The position numbers and the translations under genes are program-made. Under the pieces are notes generated by a model that had not been told where the DNA came from, ran no database searches, and saw only the letters and a program-made list of their open reading frames with translations. Positions 16,830-25,443 of a stretch of 64,000 nucleotides of DNA are shown one piece after another (position 1 is the stretch's first letter; every line of letters begins with the position of its first letter). The DNA comes from Bacillus licheniformis DSM 13 = ATCC 14580 (GTDB lineage: Bacteria > Bacillota > Bacilli > Bacillales > Bacillaceae), in the NCBI RefSeq assembly GCF_000011645.1, contig NC_006270.3, forward strand, positions 2,291,501-2,355,500, in the 5' to 3' direction.

Positions 16830-17249
16830 ATGGATTTTAAGGAAAACGACAATCACTCGCTCAGCAAAAAGGACGAAATTCAAGAAGCTGTTGAACAGTT
16901 GTTTTACAACTCGCCTTTCCACGATATTTTAAATTCATTCCAAAAACTCATATCAGACCAGCTTCAGAATTCCACGATTTCCATGAATATCAGAGAGGAT
17001 GATGGGGCGCTTTACGTCGATATCGCCGTTCCTGAATCGTTTCAAAATGGAGATATTATGATTGAAGCGAAATCACGGTATCTTCATATCGCCTTGAAGG
17101 AGAAACAAGAAAGCGGCGGTTCTTCATCATTTACAAGCCTGTCCAGAACCGTTCTGCTCCCATACCCTGTCCGTGAAGAAACAATGAAGACGTCGTGGAA
17201 CCGAAATGTCCTCACGGTCTCATTTTCGGAGCAAAAAAAGCATGAATGA
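16830..17249 (+). CDS. ypqA: YpqA, Hsp20-like fold protein
   Basis: A 139-residue protein. The C-terminal half resembles an alpha-crystallin/Hsp20 fold (ALYVDIAVPESFQNGDIMIEA, RTVLLPYPV, WNRNVLTVSF), the pattern seen in several Bacillus spore-related Hsp20-like proteins. GAGGGTGAT precedes the ATG. It converges with yppG and shares its terminator. The 16655-16829 gap holds only the ypqE and ypqA upstream regions. Function unknown. Confidence 0.78.
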   Translation: MDFKENDNHSLSKKDEIQEAVEQLFYNSPFHDILNSFQKLISDQLQNSTISMNIREDDGALYVDIAVPESFQNGDIMIEAKSRYLHIALKEKQESGGSSSFTSLSRTVLLPYPVREETMKTSWNRNVLTVSFSEQKKHE

Positions 17250-17269
17250 CCTTCATCCATGCTTTTTTT
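17236..17269. terminator. bidirectional terminator between ypqA and yppG
   Basis: AAAAAGCATG-loop-CATGCTTTTT with T-runs on both strands; it contains the ypqA stop codon and abuts the yppG stop. Confidence 0.88.
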
Positions 17270-17711
17270 ATTTGAAGAATCCCATAAACCCTTTGGCAAG
17301 CGCTCCGACCTGATTGACCGTGCTCACCATCTGGCCTGCGGTGTCCATCATTTTGCTGAAATCAATCTGCCCGTTCTTTTTTTTGAATTGCGACAGAAAG
17401 CTTTGAAACTGTGACGGCTGATGGAGATTAGGCCGCGGCGAAGGGTATGGATGCTGATAAGGAAATCCCTGAAACGGCGGAAGCGGCTGCATTTGCTGCT
17501 GAACAGGCTGATGATAGACTGAAAACGGGTCCAAATTCTGCTCAATCGGCTGCTGATATGGCTGCGGCCGCTGTGCAGGATGGGCGTACGGAACGGTTTC
17601 CTGGCTGAAGTACAGCTGAACGGGATGATAGGCCTGATGGTTTTGCTGATAGGCTTGAATATGCGCACCAGGGCCGGAATAAGGATATACGGCGGATCTC
17701 CTCTCTTCCAT
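17268..17711 (-). CDS. yppG: YppG, Gln/Pro/His/Tyr-rich coat-like protein
   Basis: A 147-residue protein. Residues 1-105 are low-complexity (Gln, Pro, Tyr, His), and the C-terminal 45 residues are a conserved YppG domain (FQSFLSQFKKKNGQIDFSKMMDTAGQ) ending in GLAKGFMGFFK-like text. Such a composition is common in spore coat-associated proteins, as known for B. subtilis YppG. AGGAGGAGAGG precedes the ATG at 17711; the upstream in-frame extension to 17786 is rejected. Confidence 0.82.
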   Translation of the reverse strand: MEERRSAVYPYSGPGAHIQAYQQNHQAYHPVQLYFSQETVPYAHPAQRPQPYQQPIEQNLDPFSVYHQPVQQQMQPLPPFQGFPYQHPYPSPRPNLHQPSQFQSFLSQFKKKNGQIDFSKMMDTAGQMVSTVNQVGALAKGFMGFFK

Positions 17712-17790
17712 CTTTCCTCTCCTCCTATAGCCCTTTTTTATAAGTGTATGATATAGAGGCATTTCTCGTTCCAAAGGTTCTGTCACAAGT

Positions 17791-17819
17791 TTGTCAAAAA
17801 GTGTCGAAAATTTTAATAT
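17791..17819 (+). promoter_or_regulatory. probable promoter of yppF
   Basis: TTGTCA, 17-bp spacer, TAATAT on the plus strand, 63 bp before the yppF start. A second possible -10 (TATAAA near 17866) lies closer. Confidence 0.45.
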
Positions 17820-17881
17820 TTGAAAAACAGAAAAAAGTCGAATTGTTATGGTACTATATTATTAATATAAAAGGAGAGGGG

Positions 17882-18091
17882 ATGCACCATATGAACGTAT
17901 CATACTTAAGAAATTGTTTTGCCGAGATGAAACAGTATGAGACAGACTGCATGAACAAACTGATGGATTTCGCTAAGTTTTTGTATATCCAGGGACATCT
18001 GACATTAAACGAATTTCGCACAAGTATGAAAGTTCTTGAAGCGAATGGCGCACAGCACCCTGCTTATGATATGAATACGGACGCCAGCTAA
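17882..18091 (+). CDS. yppF: YppF, small conserved protein
   Basis: A 69-residue protein with the YppF family core YETDCMNKLMDFAKFLYIQGHLTLNEFR. The start ATG at 17882 (MHHMNV) sits five bases after AAGGAG; the next ATG at 17891 is too far from it. The frame extends far upstream but without a ribosome binding site. It converges with yppE over a shared terminator. Function unknown. Confidence 0.8.
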   Translation: MHHMNVSYLRNCFAEMKQYETDCMNKLMDFAKFLYIQGHLTLNEFRTSMKVLEANGAQHPAYDMNTDAS

Positions 18092-18111
18092 ATAACAGCC
18101 CTCATAAAAAG

Positions 18112-18142
18112 AGAAGACCGGGATTAGGCCCGGTCTTCTTTT
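18112..18142. terminator. terminator between yppF and yppE
   Basis: AGAAGACCGGG-loop-CCCGGTCTTCT symmetrical hairpin; it overlaps the yppE stop codon. Confidence 0.85.
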
Positions 18143-18495
18143 AATATATCGTCTTCTACGTTTTTGAGCGTGTAGAGGACGGATTCCGTCAGATCTTTAA
18201 AGCGTTTTTTATGAATTTTGCAGAAATAGGACTGCATGAAAATTTCATTCGCATTTTCCTCAACCGAGTTGAGCTGTTCTTCGTAAATGTATTTTGGCCG
18301 ATTGGCCTTGATATAAGACAGGCTTTCCGCCAGCCAGCTTTTCACTGTTTGTTCGAACCTCTCGACAGAAGGTTTGACAACCTCGAAAAAATCGTATTCC
18401 GTCCCTTCCTCTTTTCCCTTTCTATATCGTTCTTCCGCTTCTTTTACAAGGCGGATTAAATCCTGTGTCTGTATAAGAAGAGATTGTGTATCCAA
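18124..18495 (-). CDS. yppE: YppE, DUF1798 helical protein
   Basis: About 123 residues, all-helical, of the YppE (DUF1798) family; B. subtilis YppE has a solved four-helix structure but no assigned function. Conserved text includes FFEVVKPSVERFEQTVKSWL and FMQSYFCKIHKKRFKDL. GTG at 18504 lies within the GAGGTG ribosome binding site, so the TTG six bases further (18495) is the more likely start. Confidence 0.8.
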   Translation of the reverse strand: MDTQSLLIQTQDLIRLVKEAEERYRKGKEEGTEYDFFEVVKPSVERFEQTVKSWLAESLSYIKANRPKYIYEEQLNSVEENANEIFMQSYFCKIHKKRFKDLTESVLYTLKNVEDDILKEDRA

Positions 18496-18552
18496 TTTTT
18501 TCACCTCGGGTTTATCGTACCAAAGGAAGACGGCCGTTACAACGAATCCGGC

Positions 18553-18780
18553 TTAAGCCGTCTCTACCCCGGGCTCCACTCCCATTAACGTGCTGTTTAA
18601 ACATGAGCTGAGTTCTGCCAGCTCTTTTTCAATCAGATCGAGCCGTTCGTTCCAGGCAGACTGCTTTTCCTGCTCCGTCCGGCGTACGGCTTCTGTCAAA
18701 GCCTTCTCCGCAGACGACATGTCTGATTCCGTTTCCAAAAGCATTTGAAGGACCGAGTCTTTGCTTGCAAATCCGTTCAT
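18553..18780 (-). CDS. yppD: YppD, small hypothetical protein
   Basis: A 75-residue acidic, coiled-coil-prone protein (MNGFASKDSVLQMLLETESD...). AAGGAGGGAAG precedes the ATG at 18780; the longer frame to 18951 has no ribosome binding site and runs towards sspM. Named from its position between yppE and sspM. Function unknown. Confidence 0.62.
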   Translation of the reverse strand: MNGFASKDSVLQMLLETESDMSSAEKALTEAVRRTEQEKQSAWNERLDLIEKELAELSSCLNSTLMGVEPGVETA

Positions 18781-18979
18781 TTGCTTCCCTCCTTTTTGAT
18801 GGCCTTCTATGCATTCTCCCTTATGCGCACTCTCTCCTCCACAGCTGACAAAACTAGAAGCAAACCGCCAAAGAAACTCATTTTCCAGCCAAACGCGCCG
18901 CTTTCGACAAGTGATCTTGCGAAAAATGGTATGATCAGCGCTTTTTTGCAAAATCTAAAAAGGTAAGGAGGTGCCCGCT

Positions 18980-19084
18980 GTGGAAAACAATAAAAAGAAA
19001 TCACCTGCGAAAACAAAACCAGATGCTAAACAAACAGACACACTGGATAAGAAATTAGGCGGACCTAACCGCCCGTCTACTTAA
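18980..19084 (+). CDS. sspM: SspM, minor small acid-soluble spore protein
   Basis: A 34-codon gene starting with GTG, preceded by AAGGAGG. The product begins MENNKKKSPAKTKPDAK and ends DTLDKKLGGPNRPST; the last 14 residues match B. subtilis SspM, which is also 34 residues long. Minor SASP made in the forespore, expected SigG control, though I could not identify a convincing SigG promoter. Followed by its own terminator. Confidence 0.93.
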   Translation: MENNKKKSPAKTKPDAKQTDTLDKKLGGPNRPST

Positions 19085-19112
19085 AAAGCAAGGAGAACCC
19101 TTGCTTTTTTCT
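19084..19112. terminator. terminator between sspM and yppC
   Basis: AAAAAGCAAGG-loop-CCTTGCTTTTTT immediately after the sspM stop; symmetrical, so it can serve both convergent genes. Confidence 0.88.
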
Positions 19113-19116
19113 GTTT

Positions 19117-20076
19117 TCACCTCTTATTCAGCCAATGCTCCAGCGAAAACAATGCCTGCAGCTGCCTTCTTTTTTGAAAATACCAATCGGTGATTTCGAT
19201 CGTTTTCGGCAGTTTTTCATCTTTGAACATCGCCTCCCTCTTTCCTCCGCGAAACCAATCGCATTTTAATCCGTCTAATGAATGGGCAACAACGGGATAA
19301 CACGTTCTCAAAAACGGCGAGGTTCTGATTTTAACCCCTGCCCAGCGCTCCATATCAAAGCGCGACCCGGTATGCGGAACACATGATGTAAAATGAAAAA
19401 AACCGGGGAAAAGCTCAGGCGAAAACAGCAGCTCGCTTAATTGCTTGCCGAGCTTGATCCTTTCCTTTAAACTGGTGAAGCGTTTGACAGACACACCGTA
19501 AAAAACGCCTTCAACCGTCGGGAAAATGACCGTGTTGAAGTGAAACCATTCACACAGCTGAAAAGGAATCGTCTGAAAAACATTCTTTTTAAACAAAGGA
19601 TTTTGTATAATAGGAGTTTGGATAGTGTTTTGTTCATTTATAATGAGAGCGTACATGAGCCGCTTTTGATCGCGCTCATGCCAGAACCGCTCCCACTCCG
19701 TTTTCATAAATGAAGACACGCCAAATGAGGAGAGCAAATGAAACAGCGGCTGGCCAAGCTGCTTGGACCAATGGTATAGCAGGAGCTGCGGATAGGCGTC
19801 TGAAAAGATCAGCCAGTTCGCTCTCTCATACGCTAAAAACAGCCATTTCTGCTGAAAAGCCGTAAGTCCGAGCTCGAATAAGCGCCCTTTTAAATCGGTC
19901 ATCGACCAGCCGGCATTCCGGGAAACAAATGAAGCCAAAAGCGACCACTTGATTTCAGGATGGCGGTCAAAGTAGCGTTTGTAGGCATTTGTCCGTGAGA
20001 TATTGTCCTTGTTCAGTTTTGCGGTCAGCTCTTGAATGCGGCTCGTCAGCTCCGCCGCGGAAAAAGTGTTGTGCAA
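19117..20076 (-). CDS. yppC: YppC, DUF2515 family protein
   Basis: A 319-residue protein close in length to B. subtilis YppC. Text such as ISRTNAYKRYFDRHPEIKWSLLASFVSRNAGW and the central EWERFWHERDQ block fit the DUF2515 family. No known catalytic motif. The start is a TTG with only a poor ribosome binding site (GGAAGTGG), so the N-terminus is uncertain. It is divergent from recU, whose start is 54 bp away. Function unknown. Confidence 0.82.
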   Translation of the reverse strand: MHNTFSAAELTSRIQELTAKLNKDNISRTNAYKRYFDRHPEIKWSLLASFVSRNAGWSMTDLKGRLFELGLTAFQQKWLFLAYERANWLIFSDAYPQLLLYHWSKQLGQPLFHLLSSFGVSSFMKTEWERFWHERDQKRLMYALIINEQNTIQTPIIQNPLFKKNVFQTIPFQLCEWFHFNTVIFPTVEGVFYGVSVKRFTSLKERIKLGKQLSELLFSPELFPGFFHFTSCVPHTGSRFDMERWAGVKIRTSPFLRTCYPVVAHSLDGLKCDWFRGGKREAMFKDEKLPKTIEITDWYFQKRRQLQALFSLEHWLNKR

Positions 20077-20129
20077 GATCAGCCACTTCCGTTAGTATCC
20101 AGATTTTTTGTAAAAGGAGGATGAAGAAA

Positions 20130-20726
20130 GTGATTCGTTACCCGAACGGCAAATCCTATCAGCCGAAAACAGCTGCCTCATCCTTGCAAAAGAAGCCGTC
20201 GTATTCCAATCGCGGCATGACCCTCGAAGATGACCTGAATGAAACGAATATGTATTATCAATCTCATTCGATTGCGGTCATCCATAAAAAACCGACACCT
20301 GTACAGATTGTCCAGGTCGATTATCCGAAGCGAAGCGCTGCGGTTATCAAAGAAGCATATTTCAAGCAGTCGTCAACTACTGATTATAATGGGGTTTATA
20401 AAGGCCGCTACATCGATTTTGAAGCGAAAGAAACAAAGAGCCGAACCTCGTTCCCGCTTCAGAATTTCCACGATCATCAGATCGAGCATATGAAGCAGGT
20501 TGTGGCGCAAGACGGCATTTGTTTTGTTATCATATCCGCTTTTGAAGAAATTTATTTTTTGGAAGCAGAAAAATTATTTTATTTCTGGGAGCGGAAAAAG
20601 CAAAACGGCAGAAAATCGATCCGAAAAGACGAGCTTCAGGAAGCCGCTCACCCCATTTCACTTGGATACTCGCCAAGAATTGATTATATTAAGATTATTG
20701 ATCAGTTGTATTTTTCGCCATCATAA
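20130..20726 (+). CDS. recU: RecU, Holliday junction resolvase
   Basis: 198 residues. Nearly the whole B. subtilis RecU sequence is recognisable: IRYPNGKSYQPK, YSNRGMTLEDDLNETN, SSTTDYNGVYKGRYIDFEAKETKS (nuclease core with Asp, Glu and Lys), and LGYSPRIDYIKIIDQLYF. It cleaves Holliday junctions with RuvAB. The start is GTG at 20130, nine bases after AAAGGAGG; the ATG at 20121 directly abuts that site. It is followed by ponA, an arrangement conserved in Bacillus. Confidence 0.95.
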   Translation: MIRYPNGKSYQPKTAASSLQKKPSYSNRGMTLEDDLNETNMYYQSHSIAVIHKKPTPVQIVQVDYPKRSAAVIKEAYFKQSSTTDYNGVYKGRYIDFEAKETKSRTSFPLQNFHDHQIEHMKQVVAQDGICFVIISAFEEIYFLEAEKLFYFWERKKQNGRKSIRKDELQEAAHPISLGYSPRIDYIKIIDQLYFSPS

Positions 20727-20783
20727 ATTATGATTTTAAAGTCATGTGAGCGGAAAGGTTTAACTACGAAAGGTTGAGATGTT

Positions 20784-23471
20784 ATGTCAGATCAATTTAA
20801 CAGCCGCCAGGAACGGCGAAAAGCCCAGCAGGGCAAAAGCAGGTCTAATACTCATTCTAAACCCAAGAAAAAGAAAAAAGCAGGATTGTTTAAGAAAATT
20901 CTTTTATCCATTTTAATCATCGGTGTTATCGGCTTGATTGCCGGGGGCGTCACTTTTGCGGTGATGGTAGCGGACTCGCCGTCCCTTGATGAAGCAAAAC
21001 TGAAGACACCGTACTCTTCTACCATCTATGACAAAAACGGAAAAGAAATCGCCGAAATCGGTTCGGAAAAACGGACGTACGTGTCGATTAAAGACATCCC
21101 GGATTCCGTCAAAAACGCATTTCTTGCAACGGAAGACGCCCGTTTCTATGACCACCACGGCGTCGACCCGATCCGGATCGGAGGAGCGCTTCTGGCAAAC
21201 TTCGAAGGCGGATTTGGTTCTGAAGGCGGAAGTACGATCACACAGCAGGTCGTCAAAAACTCCCTTCTGTCACATGAAAAAACGCTGAAACGGAAAGTCC
21301 AGGAAGTCTGGCTGTCTTTCCAGCTGGAAAGAAAATACTCAAAAGACGAAATTCTTGAAATGTATTTAAATCGGATTTACTTCTCGCCGCAGGCCTACGG
21401 TGTCGGAAAAGCGGCTGAGCAGTTCTACGGGGTTACAGATCTAAACGACTTAACGGTCGAGCAGGCCGCAACGCTTGCCGGCATGCCGCAAAGCCCGAAT
21501 AACTACAACCCGATCAAACATCCGGAAAAAGCCGAGAAACGGCGCAATGTCGTGCTGAGCCTGATGAATAAACACGGCTTTATCTCTGACGCAGAGTACA
21601 ACAAAGCGAAAAAAGTAGCCGTCACAAAAGGCCTTGTATCTCCGAAAGAGTACGCAAAAACAACGTCCAACAAATACAGCGCGTTTATCGAGCAGGCCGT
21701 CGCCGAAGTGAAAGAAAAAGCGAACGTCACTCCGGGAACGGACGGACTGAAGATTTACACGACGATTGATACAGACGCACAGGATTATGTGGATGAGCTG
21801 ATGGACGGCGATTCTATTCAGTATACCGAAAAAATGCAGGCCGGCCTCACCCTGCTCGATACGAAAACCGGAGAGATCCGCGCGCTCGGCGGCGGACGCG
21901 ACCGGAAAGCAGGCGACTTTAACTATGCAGTAGATACTAAACGTCAACCCGGTTCAACGATTAAGCCAATCCTTGACTACGGCCCTGTCATTGAGAACAA
22001 GAAATGGTCGACGTATGAACAGATTAAAGATGAAGCATACACGTATTCAACTGGAGATCCGATTAACAACTATGACAGAAGCTACAGAGGCTGGATATCG
22101 ATGAGAGAGGCGCTGGTCGATTCTCGAAACATCCCGGCTTTAAAAGCGTTCCAGGCAGCCGGCAAAGACAATATTGTAAAATTTGCAGGCAACCTTGGCC
22201 TTAACATAAATTCAGATGACTTAGTGGAAGCTTATGCAATCGGCGGCTTCGGAAATGGTGTGTCGCCTCTGCAAATGGCCGGAGCGTACAGCGCCTTCGG
22301 CAACAACGGCTACTACAATGAGCCGCATACTGTTACCGCGGTGGAATTCAATGACGGCACTAAGCTTGATTTGACGCCTGAATCAAAGGCTGCCATGAGC
22401 GATTATACCGCATTTATGATAACGGATATGCTGAAAAGCGCTGTTCAGCGAGGAACAGGAACAGCGGCTCAAGTCCCCGGCGTCACTGTAGCAGGTAAAA
22501 CGGGTACGACGAACTTTACCGAGGACGACATTAGAAAACACGGCATAAATCGAAACGGAGCGAGAGATTCATGGTTCGTCGGCTATACGCCGCAATATAC
22601 CGCAGCGGTCTGGACCGGTAAAGAAGGCTTTAATTCGCTGAGCCAGAGCGAACAGCAAGTCGCCAAGCTCCTATTCAAAAAACTGATTGCCAAGGTGGAC
22701 AACGGCAGCGGCTCATTTGAAAAGCCTGACAGCGTCGTTGAAGCGACCGTTCTAAAAGGCTCGAACCCGCCGGTGCTCGCCAGCAGCAACACGCCTAGCG
22801 ATAAAAAAGTCACTGAGTACTTTGTAAAAGGCACACAGCCGACGACCGTTTCGAAAAAATATGAAGAAAAAGAAAATGCCGACAAGCCGTCAGGTTTGAG
22901 CGCAGAGTATGATGAAGCATCAAAGAGCATTAAGCTTTCATGGTCATATTCCGGAGACGGTGATGTATCCTTTAAAGTCAAACAGTCTGTTGACGGAGGC
23001 GGATACAGCGAAATTCAAAACAGCAGTGCGAAAGAAGCCGTCATACCGAATGCAAAAGAAGGATCCGTTTACAGATTCCAAGTCACTGCCGTTACCGAAG
23101 ATGGTGAAAGCGACCCTGCTTCTGTAACGCTTAAAGTCAACGCGGCTGATGAGGATGAGTCAAAAACGGACGATGAAAAGAAAGACGATGACGAGAAGAA
23201 GCAGGATGCTGATGATGATCAGGACAAAGACAAACAAAATAACGGCAATTCAAATCAGCCGAATGATCAAAATCCAGGAAATTCCGATCAAAACAATCAA
23301 AATCCGGGAAATTCAGACCAAAACAACGGCAGAAAAGATGATGACGCCGATGATCAAGACAACGATCAAAATAAAGATAAAGATAAAGACAAAAACAAAA
23401 ACCCGGATCAAGGCGCCAACACAGGTGATCAACAAACAAATTCCAACGGTCAATCAACCGGCACCAATTGA
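20784..23471 (+). CDS. ponA: PonA, class A penicillin-binding protein PBP1
   Basis: An 895-residue bifunctional peptidoglycan synthase. A basic cytoplasmic tail is followed by a membrane anchor (about 39-61). The glycosyltransferase GT51 domain has catalytic Glu117 in ATEDARFYDHHG and GGSTITQQ. The transpeptidase motifs are STIK at 391-394, SRN at 447-449 and KTGTT at 572-576. A fibronectin type III domain (about 703-790) precedes a roughly 100-residue Asp/Asn/Gln/Lys-rich tail with repeats of NPGNSDQNN. Second gene after recU; GpsB, its localisation partner, is also in this window. Confidence 0.96.
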   Translation: MSDQFNSRQERRKAQQGKSRSNTHSKPKKKKKAGLFKKILLSILIIGVIGLIAGGVTFAVMVADSPSLDEAKLKTPYSSTIYDKNGKEIAEIGSEKRTYVSIKDIPDSVKNAFLATEDARFYDHHGVDPIRIGGALLANFEGGFGSEGGSTITQQVVKNSLLSHEKTLKRKVQEVWLSFQLERKYSKDEILEMYLNRIYFSPQAYGVGKAAEQFYGVTDLNDLTVEQAATLAGMPQSPNNYNPIKHPEKAEKRRNVVLSLMNKHGFISDAEYNKAKKVAVTKGLVSPKEYAKTTSNKYSAFIEQAVAEVKEKANVTPGTDGLKIYTTIDTDAQDYVDELMDGDSIQYTEKMQAGLTLLDTKTGEIRALGGGRDRKAGDFNYAVDTKRQPGSTIKPILDYGPVIENKKWSTYEQIKDEAYTYSTGDPINNYDRSYRGWISMREALVDSRNIPALKAFQAAGKDNIVKFAGNLGLNINSDDLVEAYAIGGFGNGVSPLQMAGAYSAFGNNGYYNEPHTVTAVEFNDGTKLDLTPESKAAMSDYTAFMITDMLKSAVQRGTGTAAQVPGVTVAGKTGTTNFTEDDIRKHGINRNGARDSWFVGYTPQYTAAVWTGKEGFNSLSQSEQQVAKLLFKKLIAKVDNGSGSFEKPDSVVEATVLKGSNPPVLASSNTPSDKKVTEYFVKGTQPTTVSKKYEEKENADKPSGLSAEYDEASKSIKLSWSYSGDGDVSFKVKQSVDGGGYSEIQNSSAKEAVIPNAKEGSVYRFQVTAVTEDGESDPASVTLKVNAADEDESKTDDEKKDDDEKKQDADDDQDKDKQNNGNSNQPNDQNPGNSDQNNQNPGNSDQNNGRKDDDADDQDNDQNKDKDKDKNKNPDQGANTGDQQTNSNGQSTGTN

Positions 23472-23473
23472 TC

Positions 23474-23510
23474 AAAAAAGCCACTCACAATTTAGTGAGT
23501 GGCTTTTTTA
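23474..23510. terminator. terminator between ponA and ypoC
   Basis: AAAAAAGCCACTCAC-loop-GTGAGTGGCTTTTTT, symmetrical; contains the ypoC stop codon. Confidence 0.93.
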
Positions 23511-23995
23511 TGATTCATGGCAACATATTTATAAAATTGCTTTTTCATTTCCGTAAACAATTCGTCAAGCTGGATAAAACAATGGTACTGCGTCGGTTTC
23601 AGCAGGATGAACTCGAGCCGTTCCGTCCAGTTCATCGGCTTTGCTCCAAAATCCTTCCGGGTGATGATCTCCCAGTTGAGACTTTTGACAGGCTCCCCCA
23701 TCGTCCAGTGAAGGCTTGCGATCAAGCAGCACACCCCGTTGAGCATGTCATCCTGGCTGCACCTTGATTTTCTCGTTTTAAAGACGGGCAGAAGCTTTTC
23801 TTTTGTGCGTTCCCATTCTGCAAACAGAAGCGGGACCCATTCTTCCGCATGCTCCCAAGGCTTGTCCTCTCCTGCGTCTTGAAAAAAATCATAGCAGAGC
23901 GGATTTTCAGAAAGTACCGCAAGCCTTTCGCCGGATTCCGGCCTTTTCTTCCGCAGCGTTTTTTCGTATTCGTCCAACAGTGAAACGCTTGTCAC
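23492..23995 (-). CDS. ypoC: YpoC, conserved hypothetical protein
   Basis: A 167-residue cytosolic protein with conserved text CCLIASLHWTMGEPVKSLNWE and GAKPMNWTERLEFILLKP. It starts at a GTG that overlaps the nth stop (GTGA), so it is translationally coupled to nth in a dnaD-nth-ypoC operon, as in B. subtilis. No function is established. Confidence 0.85.
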   Translation of the reverse strand: MTSVSLLDEYEKTLRKKRPESGERLAVLSENPLCYDFFQDAGEDKPWEHAEEWVPLLFAEWERTKEKLLPVFKTRKSRCSQDDMLNGVCCLIASLHWTMGEPVKSLNWEIITRKDFGAKPMNWTERLEFILLKPTQYHCFIQLDELFTEMKKQFYKYVAMNHKKATH

Positions 23996-24654
23996 AGCAG
24001 CTTCACCAGCCCTTTTTTATATCGTTTTTGCCCTTCCCTGCACAGAGAAAACAACGGGCATTCTTCGCATTTCGGTCTTTGCGCCTTACAGTGATAGCGG
24101 CCGAAAAAAATCAAGCGGTGATGAGTGACGGACCACTCTGATTCAGGCACTTTTTTCATCAGCGTCTTTTCAACTTCCATGACCGAATCCTTCCATCTAC
24201 AAATGCCGAGCCTTTTTGAAACTCTTTCCACATGGGTGTCGACGGCAATGGCAGGAACGCCGAATGCCACGGAAACGACGACATTAGCGGTCTTTCTTCC
24301 GACACCCGGAAGTTTCACCAGCTCATCGCGGTCTCTCGGCACTTCACCTCCGTAGTCTTCCAGCAGCATTTTGCACAGCTTTTGAATATTTTTAGCTTTG
24401 TTGCGGTATAAGCCGATCGATTTGATGTCCTGCTGCAGCTCTTCAAGCGGAACTGCAAGATAATCTTCAGGTTTTTTGTATTTTTGGAAAAGCGTTTTCG
24501 TCACTTTATTGACAAGCGCGTCTGTGCACTGGGCCGATAAAGCGACAGCGATGACAAGTTCAAACGGATTGTCATGGACTAATTCGCACTCTGCATCCGG
24601 AAACATTTCACCGATTGTGTCTAAACAAAACTCGATCTGTTTTTTTGTTAGCAT
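23992..24654 (-). CDS. nth: Nth, endonuclease III
   Basis: A 220-residue bifunctional DNA glycosylase/AP lyase that removes oxidised pyrimidines. The helix-hairpin-helix motif LPGVGRK is at 115-121 with the Schiff-base Lys121; the catalytic Asp is in AVDTHVERV (139). The Fe-S cluster cysteines are C189, C196, C199 and C205. AAAGGTGAAG precedes the ATG at 24654; the longer frame to 24726 would overlap dnaD and is rejected. Confidence 0.96.
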   Translation of the reverse strand: MLTKKQIEFCLDTIGEMFPDAECELVHDNPFELVIAVALSAQCTDALVNKVTKTLFQKYKKPEDYLAVPLEELQQDIKSIGLYRNKAKNIQKLCKMLLEDYGGEVPRDRDELVKLPGVGRKTANVVVSVAFGVPAIAVDTHVERVSKRLGICRWKDSVMEVEKTLMKKVPESEWSVTHHRLIFFGRYHCKAQRPKCEECPLFSLCREGQKRYKKGLVKLL

Positions 24655-24670
24655 GTCTTCACCTTTCACT

Positions 24671-25369
24671 TTATTGTTCAAGCCAATTGTAAAAAGGAAC
24701 CTGTCTTGTATACTCCTTTTGCTCATTTTGCCGCGGAGCAGTCTTCCGCCTGAATCTTTGGCTGTAGTTTACGGCTTGTTCGACTGTTGAAACGCCGTTT
24801 TTCTTCCACTCAAACAGAATCCGGTCAATGTAGCGGAAATTTAATTTTCCTGATATGACGGCTTCTTTGAGAGCTTGTTTGATCAGCTGTGCATCGTGAT
24901 GATCCTGGTCAAGCCAGATGCTGAGCGTCTCGCATTCCAGCGGAGAAAGCGGTCGTGCAAACTCTTCTTCAAAGATTGTATAAAGGCTCTTCTGTTCGCC
25001 TTCATTCTGTTCGGCGAGTTTTTTCTGCTCGGCCATTTCTAAAAGCTCAAACAGCTTGCCCCAGAGAGGTTCGAGCGAATATTTTTCAAATTTAATGCCG
25101 TTCTGGTCTTCGCATTCTTCTATATAGATGAAGCCTTTTTGAATGAACATTCTCAGCATATTCATGCATTCTTCGGTTTCAATCGACATCGTCTTGCTTA
25201 ATTCCTCCGGCGTCGGAAAAAAAGAACCTCTTTCAACATGCATTTTAATGTTTAAGAGCAGCATGAATTCTGTCTCGTTTAAGCCAAGCTCCCGATAGTT
25301 CATAAAGAGCAGATTCGGAATGGTGACAGCTCCCATATCCTGCATCTTAATAAAGTGCTGTTTTTTCAT
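24671..25369 (-). CDS. dnaD: DnaD, primosome initiation protein
   Basis: 232 residues, same length as B. subtilis DnaD. The N-terminal winged-helix domain (IPNLLFMNYRELGLNETEF) is followed by the C-terminal DNA-remodelling DnaD domain ending in the YxxxIxxxW motif (RYIDRILFEWKKNG). It loads the replicative helicase with DnaB and DnaI at oriC and in PriA-dependent restart. AGAGGTG precedes the ATG at 25369; the GTG three codons earlier lies in that site. Confidence 0.96.
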   Translation of the reverse strand: MKKQHFIKMQDMGAVTIPNLLFMNYRELGLNETEFMLLLNIKMHVERGSFFPTPEELSKTMSIETEECMNMLRMFIQKGFIYIEECEDQNGIKFEKYSLEPLWGKLFELLEMAEQKKLAEQNEGEQKSLYTIFEEEFARPLSPLECETLSIWLDQDHHDAQLIKQALKEAVISGKLNFRYIDRILFEWKKNGVSTVEQAVNYSQRFRRKTAPRQNEQKEYTRQVPFYNWLEQ

Positions 25370-25411
25370 TCGATACACCTCTTACCTTCCAGTATATCAT
25401 GGATGACTGTG

Positions 25412-25443
25412 AAAAAGTCTCCTGCAATCAGGAGACTTTTTTC
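25412..25443 (-). terminator. terminator of asnS
   Basis: AAAAAAGTCTCCTG-loop-CAGGAGACTTTTT directly after the asnS stop, upstream of dnaD. Confidence 0.9.

Noticed and set aside
19989..20129. N-terminal extension of recU (frame open from 19989)
   Set aside because: Overlaps yppC, and AAAGGAGG at 20113-20120 places the start at the GTG at 20130, giving the RecU N-terminus MIRYPNG-type.
23137..23556. Both-strand open frames over the ponA tail
   Set aside because: Low-complexity Asp/Asn codons keep alternative frames open; ponA explains the region.
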